IMG/VR virus record: IMGVR_UViG_3300046804_003175
Location: 1 to 20,240 of that record
Length of the DNA: 20,240 nt
DNA from: a virus
Strand: one strand, 5' to 3'
Shown here piece by piece: positions 7,701 to 17,100 of the stretch. The notes under the pieces are model-generated. The model did no database searches. It saw only the letters and a list, made by a program, of their open reading frames with translations, and had not been told where the DNA came from. Position numbers and translations under genes: made by a program. Position 1 is the first letter of the stretch, and every line of letters begins with the position of its first letter.

Positions 7701-10700
7701 CTTCGGAAGGAAGTTCCAATGCTCTTGTATCAACATTCAAGAATGTAGAAGATTGACTGTAATCTTCTGGCATTGGTTGTTGAGTATATGGATTTAACTT
7801 ATAAACATCTGTATTTGATGAAGAATTAAATGGTCCGGTTCTATGATTTGGTCTACAAAGTCTAAATCTTATTTTTTGAGATACAAAGAGAGGATCACTT
7901 TCTACAGTTTCACCTATTTGGAATTTTCCAGTAACCATTTGAATCTCTAGAAGTTTTGGAATTACATAGTTATTAACATCAATTCCTTCAAAGAAACTAT
8001 AAAATCTAGTTACAGGACGTAATCCCTTAGCATCAAATTCAATATTTCTAGTTCTTAAAAATCTTACTTCTTCAGTAAAATGAGAGATTGATTGAGATGT
8101 AGTATCTGTTGTTATAACTTGAGGAGGAACAGTTATAGTTGTTATATTTGATGATGACTGTGTAGATATAGTTGTGTTGCTGGTTTCATTCACGGTAAAT
8201 TGTGGTGTTCCTCCTCCTCCAACACCAAAGTTTATAACTGCTCTTTTATTGATATTATTAGTTTCAATTGCGGTTATAAATTGTGTTGCTGCGTCTGGGG
8301 GTAAAAGTTGTTTTATTAAGTCTTTGTCTGCCTGAGTTACACTACTTTTCCATACATTAAGTTGGAAAGCATCACTACCAATAACATTTTGACGTCCTCC
8401 TGCACCAGTAGAAGCAAGAGTTGATGAGTTTTCATTTGGATCTATTTTAATACCGATTCCACCAAAACTACTTTTACCTGAAAGGAGATTTTTTGCATTT
8501 TGAATCCAATCAAATCCACCGGTTCCAGTATTACCTCCGGTTCCCGTTTGTGGTGCTGGTTGATTTACAAATACTGTATTGTTTACCGTTACATTATTAA
8601 CTTTTGTTATATTTTGATCTGCTCTCTGTACATTATTTGTAATTTGATTAAAACTTGTTGTTGTAAATGCCCTTTCCTCAATCCAACTATCAAGAGGTGG
8701 ATTTAATACTATTGAACCTGTCCAATATCTAACCAAAAATGGAGTTACACTTTCTGATTTTGTTGCATATGGTTGCTCAAAATATTGAACTTCATTATAG
8801 TTTAAAGTAATTAAGTCTCCAGTTTTTCTTATATTTGGAGAACCTAAATCACTAACATAACTTTGGTCTACATTTGGGTTGAAGGTTTGTCCAATTCCAC
8901 TAATTGCTTCTGAACCCAACTGTAAATCAATTGAAGTTGTATAATGTGTTGGTCTTAATGTATTTGTACTAGTATCAATTGCAGTTGAGAATATTGGATT
9001 TTGAATGTCATGATACTCATGAGAACTGAAATCATCTACAAAGAATCCACATTTAAATCTATCTAAACCAGTTTCTGCATCTTTAATGGTAAAGTTTTCA
9101 GTTTTACTTTCAAGCATTGATAATGTAGTAAACTTTTCAACTCTCTGAAGTCTTTGTTCAAGAAGAGCAATGTCTGACATTCTATATCTCTTATGTTCAG
9201 ACATGTCAACTATAACATTCTTTACGTTATAAACATAAGGTGGAATTGAAATTGTAGATATATCTAAAGAATTTGCTTTTAATGGTGGTGGCAATGGATT
9301 GTCACTTGGAATTCCTTGTGCTACATCAAATGTACCATCACTATTCAAGAAAACTCTATCAATTCTTCCCAAATAATAGGAGTAGGATAACACTATATTT
9401 TCACCTGGACATAGAATATACTTTGAATATTGACCATCTGAGGCAAAGTTTCTTGCAGAGAATTCAAATGGAGAATATGAAGAAGCAGTATAAGGAGCAA
9501 CTCTTGGTCTTATATCAATGTAATCGGTAAGTCTTGAATTATTATAAAATGGAACATCGTGCTTAAAGTTGTCAATATTATAACTATTTGCTGTAATAAA
9601 TTCACCAGTGTCTGATGCATCTATAGTATAATTTTGGAAAATGATCCTTATTTTTTTAGAAGGTGCTTCAACGTTATTTTTTCTAATAATTCTAGAATAA
9701 TCATAATAAGTATCTCTTTGACCATTATCAAAAATAAAGTTTTGGGTGATGTTTTTATCACCAATAGTTTTGTCTATGATAATAGATTCTTCGTTTGATT
9801 CTTGTCCAACAACAACTTCATTTAACGCAAATTGAATTGTATTTAAATATACATATTCTAATTTATCAATTCCAATTTTACTTACTATTATAGCAACAGC
9901 ACCAGTTTCTTTACCTTCAATTCTTTCTCCAATCACATAATTTTGATTGTTATTTTCATTTCCAGAAATTTGAATATTTGGTAAAGATGGATTTGATGTA
10001 GTAGTTGATTCGTAAACTGCAAGAACTCTTACTGCATCTGGAACATTTAAACTAATTTGTTTATCTTGAACTCTTGTTCCGTAAATATTGTTATATGCCA
10101 GTCCATCATTGAGAGTTGTTGTTCCTATTCCTGAGTTTGTTAGAGTTGAATTTGAAACAACTAATGAAGAAACTTTATTTAACTTTTTGGACTTTGAATT
10201 TGGTTTTAAATTCTTTACTGTTGCGATTACTTTCGTTACTTCAGAACTACTTGACTTTGTAAGTCCATTAAATGTTAAAGTTTTTCCAGTTGGATCTAAA
10301 TTATATTTGTCTGCTCTCATAGGTTCAATTGAACCATCAGAGTAACTAATTACAAATCTGTCTTCATCAAAAGAATCAAAATAAATATCTGGTTCTGTTG
10401 GATCTATACTTATTGAAATAGAACTGCCTGAGAATGATGCAACGTTGAAAGAACGTCTTTGAACTACTTCATTATCCTCTAAACTAACTGAAGAAATATT
10501 ACTTTGCGATAATCTTGTAAGTAAAGATGAGTTTTGACCTTCAAGAGAAGGAGAAACTTTAATAATATTAGTAACTTCAAAGGAACCTGGAGGTAAAGTT
10601 CCATCACAAACTCCACTAACACTAGTGATGCTAGCAATTGTAAATGAGGTTCCTCCAGCAGCAACATTGGTTACTTTATTGTATATTGGATCTCCAACAA

Positions 10701-12525
10701 AAGTTGTTGATGCATAAGAAACAATGTCTCCGACCTTTACTAAATTAGTAAAAACATTTCCAAGACCAGAAGAAACTACACCATTATTAACTCTAAAAGT
10801 AGTTCCTGGTTTAGCAATATATGAACCTCTAGAAAGAACTAAATCGGCATTGAATGTAGATACTCCAACTTGAGAATAAACTGACTTTATATCTGAAACT
10901 GAATAATCGGTAACTGATTTTATTAGTCTACCATCATCAATTCCATTAATCGTAATCTGTTCATTTTCTAGGAAATTTCCAGTAGTTTCGTATAAAGTTA
11001 AAGTTGATATGCCTGCAGATACTGATTCTTTTAAATATCCAGATGCTTTACTTCTCTTTCCTTCAATAAATGCTGGAGTTGAAAGTCCATTTGCAAATGG
11101 AGTGTTGACTTGTATGTTAGTAAATGTTTGAACATCAAATAATCTAAGATTTAATCTACTAGTATCATCTACATAATCACTTTCAGGAATAAAGTCATAA
11201 ACTCTAGCATAACCAATAGTTGTACCTGAGGCAACATTTGGAGATGCTCCAATTCTAGAATTCATTAAACTAACTACAGTATTAGTACCAATTCCTATAG
11301 TTGGAGAACCATAAGAATTATTTACTACACATAGAGTACCTGCATTATATGAAATTACCTGATTTGAAATTGTTTTAGTAGTTCTTGTTTTTGGAACATC
11401 TAATAATTTTGGAGCAATTGTTTCTACATCATAACCATTTACATATGCTTTTCCCGGACCAATTTGATAAATCATCAAATCTTCTTTGGGATTATTTCCT
11501 TGAACTGTCAATTGATTTTTAAAATAAATCCCATTATTCAAAACTCTATCATTAAGACTATCCCTAACAAATAAGGTAAAAGGTCTTACAAAATAATTTC
11601 CAGATTCATCATATGTTCTTCTTGCTAACTCGTCCCTAATTAGATTATATTGTGGATTTACATTAAAAAATTGAGGAACTCCGTTTTCTACTCTTAAAAT
11701 TTCAACAAAACTATTAGTTTCTAAATCATTAATATCTTTTTTATCTAATTCAAGAGTGATTTTAAATCTATCTGCTCCAGGTGCAGAATAATTAGAAAAT
11801 CCTTGCGCATTATCAAATAAACTATTGTCCTCATCTGATGTTACAATCTCTTCGATTATATTAAATCCAACTTTGTATGAAGGAGATGTTGAATATTGAT
11901 CTAAAAGAATAGTTTGAGAATCTACCCTAGCAAAAACTCCTCTTACAAAATAAACTCCACTTGCAACAGATACCGCAGATGCTTCAGAAATTGCATTTGT
12001 AGATATTGTATTGCAAACTCCTTGACCAGATTGTATAGAAAAATTGCCATAAGTTAATAATGGACTTTCTAGTAATATGGCCTCTGCATCTTGAAATGTT
12101 TTATTGGCAAAATCTTTTCCACCACTTTCAAGATATTTTAGATATAAAGTATAATTACCTCTTTCAGAATTTGAGGCGCTTAAAACATAGACAACTTCTG
12201 CAGAAACTCCACTTATAGATCCTCTAAGTTTTTTTCCAAGAATCTGATCAAAATACAATGAAATTGGAGAACCATTGAAGGTAGATTCAATCTCTACAGC
12301 ATAAAGTGGATTTTCGTATTTTAATTGTCCAGGAATTACAACGGACCCCTCTTTAAAAATATGTTTTCCGTGCTGTTCAATTTGATTTTGTAAAATTGAC
12401 TGCAAAGTTGTCAATTCTCTTGCTTGAATTGGATAACCAGGTTTAAATAAAACTTTATAATAATCTTTATTTACATCAAAATCATCAAAATATGGAGAGA
12501 TGTTGAGGTTGGTTTCCTGTGACAT
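4711..12525 (-). CDS. Giant virion structural protein with DUF4815-like N-terminus, 2604 aa
   Basis: The N-terminus (LFKPGYPIQARELTTLQSI, about 27-45, then HIFKEGSVVIPGQ) matches my memory of DUF4815, found in structural proteins of marine T4-like phages. Further landmarks are: HKRYRMSDIALLEQRLQRVE (about 1107-1126) and RFKCGFFVDDFSSHEYHD; low-complexity Gly/Asn/Thr linkers (about 1290-1350 and 1725-1770); FLRTRNIEFDAKGLRPVTRFY (about 1484) with FFEGIDV; DPLAQSFYV and SVDVFFETKDESIPVTLQ (about 1770-1800); two G-x-G-Y repeats (about 2012-2076); QNHGMHSTENYVRISEF (about 2152); and a beta-rich end with SPVIDLVRVNAVL. No enzyme motif was seen. By position it replaces T4 genes 9-12 and wac, so a baseplate, fibre-connector or adsorption role is inferred. 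The start is 6 bases after gp8, with a weak AAAGAA upstream. Confidence 0.88.
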   Translation of the reverse strand: MSQETNLNISPYFDDFDVNKDYYKVLFKPGYPIQARELTTLQSILQNQIEQHGKHIFKEGSVVIPGQLKYENPLYAVEIESTFNGSPISLYFDQILGKKLRGSISGVSAEVVYVLSASNSERGNYTLYLKYLESGGKDFANKTFQDAEAILLESPLLTYGNFSIQSGQGVCNTISTNAISEASAVSVASGVYFVRGVFARVDSQTILLDQYSTSPSYKVGFNIIEEIVTSDEDNSLFDNAQGFSNYSAPGADRFKITLELDKKDINDLETNSFVEILRVENGVPQFFNVNPQYNLIRDELARRTYDESGNYFVRPFTLFVRDSLNDRVLNNGIYFKNQLTVQGNNPKEDLMIYQIGPGKAYVNGYDVETIAPKLLDVPKTRTTKTISNQVISYNAGTLCVVNNSYGSPTIGIGTNTVVSLMNSRIGASPNVASGTTIGYARVYDFIPESDYVDDTSRLNLRLFDVQTFTNIQVNTPFANGLSTPAFIEGKRSKASGYLKESVSAGISTLTLYETTGNFLENEQITINGIDDGRLIKSVTDYSVSDIKSVYSQVGVSTFNADLVLSRGSYIAKPGTTFRVNNGVVSSGLGNVFTNLVKVGDIVSYASTTFVGDPIYNKVTNVAAGGTSFTIASITSVSGVCDGTLPPGSFEVTNIIKVSPSLEGQNSSLLTRLSQSNISSVSLEDNEVVQRRSFNVASFSGSSISISIDPTEPDIYFDSFDEDRFVISYSDGSIEPMRADKYNLDPTGKTLTFNGLTKSSSSEVTKVIATVKNLKPNSKSKKLNKVSSLVVSNSTLTNSGIGTTTLNDGLAYNNIYGTRVQDKQISLNVPDAVRVLAVYESTTTSNPSLPNIQISGNENNNQNYVIGERIEGKETGAVAIIVSKIGIDKLEYVYLNTIQFALNEVVVGQESNEESIIIDKTIGDKNITQNFIFDNGQRDTYYDYSRIIRKNNVEAPSKKIRIIFQNYTIDASDTGEFITANSYNIDNFKHDVPFYNNSRLTDYIDIRPRVAPYTASSYSPFEFSARNFASDGQYSKYILCPGENIVLSYSYYLGRIDRVFLNSDGTFDVAQGIPSDNPLPPPLKANSLDISTISIPPYVYNVKNVIVDMSEHKRYRMSDIALLEQRLQRVEKFTTLSMLESKTENFTIKDAETGLDRFKCGFFVDDFSSHEYHDIQNPIFSTAIDTSTNTLRPTHYTTSIDLQLGSEAISGIGQTFNPNVDQSYVSDLGSPNIRKTGDLITLNYNEVQYFEQPYATKSESVTPFLVRYWTGSIVLNPPLDSWIEERAFTTTSFNQITNNVQRADQNITKVNNVTVNNTVFVNQPAPQTGTGGNTGTGGFDWIQNAKNLLSGKSSFGGIGIKIDPNENSSTLASTGAGGRQNVIGSDAFQLNVWKSSVTQADKDLIKQLLPPDAATQFITAIETNNINKRAVINFGVGGGGTPQFTVNETSNTTISTQSSSNITTITVPPQVITTDTTSQSISHFTEEVRFLRTRNIEFDAKGLRPVTRFYSFFEGIDVNNYVIPKLLEIQMVTGKFQIGETVESDPLFVSQKIRFRLCRPNHRTGPFNSSSNTDVYKLNPYTQQPMPEDYSQSSTFLNVDTRALELPSEVEYYGMIGLNMRLIGKTSGAVAIIRNIRLVSDNSGRLIGSLYVPNPNVPGNPQWINGQNTFSLIDTPTLQNLGNALQAFIPNTRINESSGEAEFTSSAIRNVTETKILTTRNITILSGFNINTNTITNTTTNTTTVTKTQTQTGISTGTGTPQFKVWENHDPLAQSFYVRDNTGVFLTSVDVFFETKDESIPVTLQIRPMIAGVPSTMVVPFSEVTLSPDQINLSTDASVPTRFTFPSPVYLPGPQQLEVRQAPIGSQQSSEFSIVLLSNSPQYRVFISELGKNDIQTGIKISVQPTLGSLFKSQNGSVWSPSQLEDLKYKLYRADFTSTEGLVRFFNPKLALGNGKVTVTGANQFLPLSKRIIVGLGSTGYDPVNVVPGVTLKQGTATGKLIGIAGNISSGTGIGLTVTNAGIGYTDGTFSGISLETETGNGSGAVATIGVVNSGIATVTITDGGIGYKVGDSLLIPETGMGQNIGFGGRLSVASIASNATFIIDNVQGSFTVGISTVNYINSSGTEVATGVGVTIKSITPDPYYDGLHMKVIHQNHGMHSTENYVRISEFRPPLTETNSTLSEDITNSLTSIPLTSSSGFDLFEGISVSPSNPGYVIIGNEVISYTGVSGNRLTSAARSVDGSQALSYDAGTYVYKYEFNGVSLRRINKVHNFAYALSDSHPIDLNSYYIKIDNSDTDSENNIIGVDRSNDLYFNNTIQSGDTGTVLTNNIQFEAVTPNVSYIIPGKTDLSCRVRTFTGTSISGNEKSFVDDGFQSIPLTGTTFFQTPKLVCSDINEQKFITESPGGKSFSMEFLMNTTDTRVSPVIDLVRVNAVLTSNLINSPNGVNDDSNYANDDNVRSLYDDKHSAIYVSKPVRLKLPANSLKVLLTASRNETNDVRVLYQLYRDDSPQSSQNYELFPGYSNYQVDGQGIKRVIDPSLNDGSQDSFVSQTSDSSFRDYEYSVDDLPDFNAFSVKIILAGKNQATPPLIKQLRVIATVKPRV
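5710..5985 (-). repeat. Beta module in the 2604-aa protein shared with gp15 and the giant
   Basis: This block holds TSIPLTSSSGFDLFEG, then YVIIGNEVISYTGVSGNRL and a Thr/Ser-rich turn that leads to YVYKYEFNGVSLRRINKVH. It resembles gp15 residues 242-313 and the giant block at 16871-17128 in the order: strand, IxxEvixvt, G-N-x-L, T-x-x-R. Confidence 0.55.
6296..6490 (-). repeat. Pair of G-x-G-Y repeats in the 2604-aa protein
   Basis: Two copies of the same core, TVTNAGIGYTDGTFSGI and TITDGGIGYKVGDSLLI, are separated by a GNGSGAVATIG strand. They match the repeat core seen in gp14, gp8 and the giant. Confidence 0.65.
7298..7333 (+). repeat. 12-base tandem repeat in a Thr/Asn linker
   Basis: The plus strand shows GTAGTTGTATTT twice in perfect tandem (7298-7309, 7310-7321), then GTAATAGTATTT (7322-7333, two mismatches). 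On the coding strand it encodes part of a TNTITNTTTNTTTVT linker in the 2604-aa protein. Unit length is a multiple of three, so copy-number change would keep the frame. Confidence 0.8.
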
Positions 12526-12531
12526 AATTCT

Positions 12532-14082
12532 TTAGAATTGCAAAATAACTTTAATATCTTCTTTTTGATTTGATGATCTTGTAATTGATGGTCTATTGTC
12601 AACGTAAATAATATTTCCGGAGTATTTCTTTACCTCTGGATTTGATATTCCGTTAATAAAAGATTGTCCAAGATTGTATGTTCTATTATTTAGTGTAGTA
12701 GATAAACCAGTAAATGATGTATCAATCAAAAGATTAGTATTATTCAATACTATTGTTCCTCCAGTTCCAACAGAACTAGTAAATCTATTAAGACTTATTC
12801 CATATGTTGGGGATGAATTTTGTGACCCATCACTATTAAATCCAACAAGACTTTTATCTTGCCAGTATTTTAAGACTCCAGTATTTTGATCATAAGAAAC
12901 AACTCTACCAACAGCAGTGCTTCCCGTGCTAATAGTTTGAGTAATTCTTGTATTTGGTGTAAATATGGCACTACTATATCCAACTCCAGTTAATTTTAAA
13001 GCATATACTGCACTTACTTTATCAATATCTAATAAAGAAACTGAGTCATAAGCTTGAGGATTTTCAACCAATCCAACTCTAGCAATTTTATTTCCTATAA
13101 TAAAATCTGGGTTTTCTATATCATTTTCTATTCTTGAAAAAATAAGAACATTAAAAGCACCCAATTCCCTATAAATATCGGATCCATGACCTCCTTTTGG
13201 TGGTATAATGACATCAAATGTTGGTGTCACTGAACCAGTAGGAACATTTCCTCCGACTAAATCGACAGTCCCGTAAGTATATCCCGAACCACCAGATGAA
13301 ATTACAATTGATTCTACCTTAGAATTATTGTTGATGACTATAGTAGCTTTAGCACCACTCCCATCACCTTTGATTGGAACATTAGTATAAGTTCTATTTG
13401 CTGTTCCTAATCCAACGCCACGATTTGTTATCGTAATAATTTTTAACTGATTATTCAAAGATGCGGCAGCATTTCTGATTGGAGAAAATTCACTAGAGGT
13501 TTCCCAATTTTTTGGTACTGGTATAAAATTAACAGTGTCAAATTTTATAATTTCGCTTGGTTTTATTGTGTACAAATATTTCCATATATATCCATCTCCA
13601 CTATCGCCAGCAGATTTTGGTTCTAAATCTGTAAAAGTTGGTTCATCTAATGATGGTCTTCCTTCTGGGTTTTCTGGATCAGTTCCATTTTGAAGGCAAA
13701 TATAAACTTTAAAATCGCTATTAATTACATAATAGTTTGAAGAATATAAACTGGTTGCACCCGATGGCTTAGATGTCTTTGTTCTGCTAATATCATGACG
13801 ATACATATCATAAGTTGTTCCGGAAGACCATGTGTTTTTCCTAACAACTTGATTCACATCACTTGATTTAATCCTTTTTAGAGCAACCATTGTATCCCAA
13901 TAATCATTCTCTTGCTCAAAACTATCTCTAGGAGATGGTGGATTTAAATCCCAAGATGAGTTGTAATCAGTTGCATTAGTTAAACCAACAAAAGAATAAT
14001 AAAAATTACTTGAAGAAGTTGCTGCTGAAACAAAATTCTTCGCGTTTAAAATTCTTAATTGGTCAGTTATAATTGCAGACAT
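12532..14082 (-). CDS. 8: Baseplate wedge protein gp8
   Basis: This 516-residue protein corresponds to T4 gp8 (334 aa). Shared landmarks by eye are NPPSPRDSFEQENDYWDTM (47-65; T4 APPYPTDSV...DMWTHMM), DFKVYICL (123-130; T4 GWLVYRCL), SGDGYIWKYLYTIKPSE (161-177; T4 PGDGYVWEYLFEIPPD) and the end GNIIYVDNRPSI...KEDIKVILQF (489-516; T4 GEMIYMENRPPI...TEEINILFTF). In T4, gp8 is a dimer in each baseplate wedge that bridges gp7, gp10 and gp6 during wedge assembly. The extra length comes from two G-x-G-Y repeats (about 215-295) and an SGA-type module (about 372-410) inside the middle region. GGHGSDIYRELGAF (297-310) marks the return to the conserved fold. The start is 19 bases after the giant gene. 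Confidence 0.94.
   Translation of the reverse strand: MSAIITDQLRILNAKNFVSAATSSSNFYYSFVGLTNATDYNSSWDLNPPSPRDSFEQENDYWDTMVALKRIKSSDVNQVVRKNTWSSGTTYDMYRHDISRTKTSKPSGATSLYSSNYYVINSDFKVYICLQNGTDPENPEGRPSLDEPTFTDLEPKSAGDSGDGYIWKYLYTIKPSEIIKFDTVNFIPVPKNWETSSEFSPIRNAAASLNNQLKIITITNRGVGLGTANRTYTNVPIKGDGSGAKATIVINNNSKVESIVISSGGSGYTYGTVDLVGGNVPTGSVTPTFDVIIPPKGGHGSDIYRELGAFNVLIFSRIENDIENPDFIIGNKIARVGLVENPQAYDSVSLLDIDKVSAVYALKLTGVGYSSAIFTPNTRITQTISTGSTAVGRVVSYDQNTGVLKYWQDKSLVGFNSDGSQNSSPTYGISLNRFTSSVGTGGTIVLNNTNLLIDTSFTGLSTTLNNRTYNLGQSFINGISNPEVKKYSGNIIYVDNRPSITRSSNQKEDIKVILQF
12853..12969 (-). repeat. SGA-type module in gp8
   Basis: gp8 residues about 372-410 (FTPNTRITQTISTGSTAVG, then VVSYDQNTGVLKYW) follow the same outline as the gp14 module at 2181-2339. 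The match is weaker than for the other copies. Confidence 0.45.
13198..13440 (-). repeat. G-x-G-Y repeats in gp8
   Basis: gp8 residues 215-295 hold ITITNRGVGLGTANRTY and IVISSGGSGYTYGTVDL, separated by an Ala/Gly-rich strand (GDGSGAKATIVI). The first copy has Leu in place of the usual Tyr. This insertion is absent from T4 gp8. Confidence 0.65.
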
Positions 14083-14098
14083 TTTACGGTTTTTTATC

Positions 14099-14106
14099 TA
14101 TTTATG
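14099..14106 (-). promoter_or_regulatory. Possible late promoter octamer upstream of gp8 (7/8 match)
   Basis: The minus strand reads CATAAATA, one mismatch from TATAAATA. It overlaps the stop codon of the giant gene and ends 16 bases before the gp8 ATG, the second widest gap among the baseplate genes. Candidate only. Confidence 0.3.
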
Positions 14107-17100
14107 AGGTTGAATATCCAATATATTTCAGTCTATTATATCTTTGTACTATTGGAGATGTTGAAATACCACCAACATTTGCATATGAGGTAAACTGCTG
14201 TGGATCTATACGAATAGGAGTGTAAATTCTCCCCCAACTATACTCTCCGTAAAAACCACTAAAACCTAAACCAGATAATCCATTATAATCAGAAATACTT
14301 ACAGTTACTTTTGAAACATAAGTAATACCAACTCCAGGAACTGCGGTTTGTGCTATTGAAACAGCAGCAACTTGATAGATATTATCAATAAATGTAGTAC
14401 CTATACCAACAACTCCACCAGAAGAGTTTAATGATGTAATTCCTTTACCAACATTTGACTTATTGATGACAAAATAATATCCAGTTTGAATCCCACTAAT
14501 TCCTGTAGTTGCTACTCCTACCGTAACTGATTTACCGTCTCTCAATGGAGAACTTAAAGGAATAAAGAGGTCAAATATTATACCTGTTGATGCTACGCCA
14601 ACAGTGGTTGTTTTAATTCCAGTTATAACTCCAAAGTCTCCAGAATAAGAAATATTATCAATAATCTCATATTTTGGTTGTGGTGGTTCGATTAAAACTA
14701 TTGGTGGATTAGAGGTACTATATCCAGAACCTGGATTTGTTATTGAAATAGATGAAACAGTACCACCAATAGATATTGAAGAAACTGCTAGTGCCGTTAT
14801 TCCCAAACCAATCTTGAAGTTAACATTATTTTTAACTTCTGTATTTAAAGTTTCTATTGAAATAGCAATAGATCCAATTCCTATAGACGATATTGTGGTC
14901 CCGGCGGAAACTACAGAAAGTGGTTCAAATATTTCATATCCAATAGCAATATTTGAAGTATTAATACCCGTAATTAAAGTTGTATTAATACCAACATTAC
15001 CAGAAGAAGAAATGAGATAATCAAGTGAATTTTGTATTGAAACTGTAGGTGATGTTGTATATCCAACACCACCATCAGTTATAACAACCGAAGAAATAGT
15101 TCCAGAAGATGAAACAACAGATGTTGCTTCAGCAGAAACTAAGTTATCTTGTGATATAATCAAAATCTTGTTCTGTGGTTTTTCTGTTATACCGTCACGA
15201 ATATATTCTTTTTCGCTATCGAAAAATGTTTTAACACTTTCTGTGAAAATTACTGTAGAATCTACTCCAACGTTTTGTATAATATTTGAAACTGGTTGAA
15301 TATATGGTTCATATATTATTCTATCCTTTCCTATAGGTTGATTATTGATGAATAAATCTTCAGTTTGTCTGCACCAAAGAACGGGTCTTAGTAAATTCAA
15401 ATCCTGAGATATTCCTGACCCAGAATATAAGTTTGTTTCTACTGAATCGGAAGAAATAATTTCCGTTACCAATCTATCATCCTGTTCCAGAGAAATATTA
15501 TCACTCTTAAGAGTTACAGAATCGCCAATTTTTATCGTTTCCAAGATATCTACAACTCTAGTATCAACATCAGCAGTTCCTTTGTAGAATAGTATCTTAG
15601 AGGTGTCACCTTCTTTTGGTGCCTCTGTGAATGTTATTGTACTTCCGCCGTTAAAAATATATCCTTGTCCAGGAACTTGCAAAATATCATTTATAAAGAC
15701 TAGCAAAGCAGATTGAACTTCTTGTCTAGGTAATTTTTCAGATCTTATAGTAGTTTGGTTCCCCTCTATTAATATTGGAAATACTGTTCTTTGACCATTA
15801 AAAAGAGAGTCCAATGGATCAATAACTTGAAGATTTCCAACAACCCAAGCAGCAAGTTGATCAGAATAAATCTGATCAACTATAATTTGAAACTCTGAGA
15901 AACTTGGAGAAGATGTTGTCTGTATTCCAGTCGTACCTCCAATCGAAACAGTTAAAATTTCACCTATATTATACCCATAACCAAGATTTTTTATTTCGAA
16001 AGAAACTACACTTGATCCTTGTCCAACAACAATATCAATATTGGCACCAGTTCCAAATCCTGTTGTTGATTTTGAACTATAGACTAGTGGAATATTTGAA
16101 TATGAAAGGGGTGGATCAAATATAACTGATGGTGGATTTGATATTGTGTATCCTACTCCAGGATTTGTAATTGCAATACTGACAACACTGCCATTTATAA
16201 CTGATGCAGTACCAATAAATTCAATGCTTGAATTTTCAAGGTTATCCGTCCTAACTCCAACATTTATAATACTTTGAACTCCTGATCTATAACCAGAACC
16301 ACTATTACCGATACTTATTGATTGAATTGTACCGGATAAAGAAACAACTGCAGTTCCTCCTGCAGAAACAAGTGGTTGATAACCAAATCCAGAAGTAGAT
16401 CCAATAGAAAGAATAATACCTCCTCTCGGAATACTAGATGTATTCACATCATAACTATTAGAAATTTCTGAACCAGTGAAAGTTACACTAGTTATTCCAG
16501 AATTTTCAGATAAATCATAATCCCCATCAACTCCAACTGAAACAGGTCCCTGGAAAATATTATTAATGAGTAAAATCGCATTGTCGCTTGATATTCCAGA
16601 TACATTAGATCCATTTGATTTTAATTCAAATGTTTTTCTAAATCCATCGAACTGATTGGAAATATCATCAAAAATATAGTTATTTTTATATGGTTCATAT
16701 AAAGTATCTGGTGCTGCAGATCTTAAAAACACCCTTCCACTGAAAGATGAACTAGTTCTAATACCAATGTAATCTTGTTCATCTGGATTAGTTGATTGTC
16801 CAACAAAAGGAACATTTCCAATTGGTGCATCAGTAAAATGCAGTACATTATCTATAATATTGTAGTTACCAAATATTTTAGTAACCAAAGTTGATATTGT
16901 ATGTGTGGATATTTTGGTTCCCAACCAAGGTCTAATGACAGATATTGAATTTGTACTTCCAATACCAACAGATGTAACTTTCATGATTTCATTATCAATT
17001 TTAAGTAAATCACCACCACTAATAGAAGTTATTCCTGATACATAAATTTCAGAATCAAAAACACTAACACTTGTACTGAGACCAGTTGTAACTGATGTTG

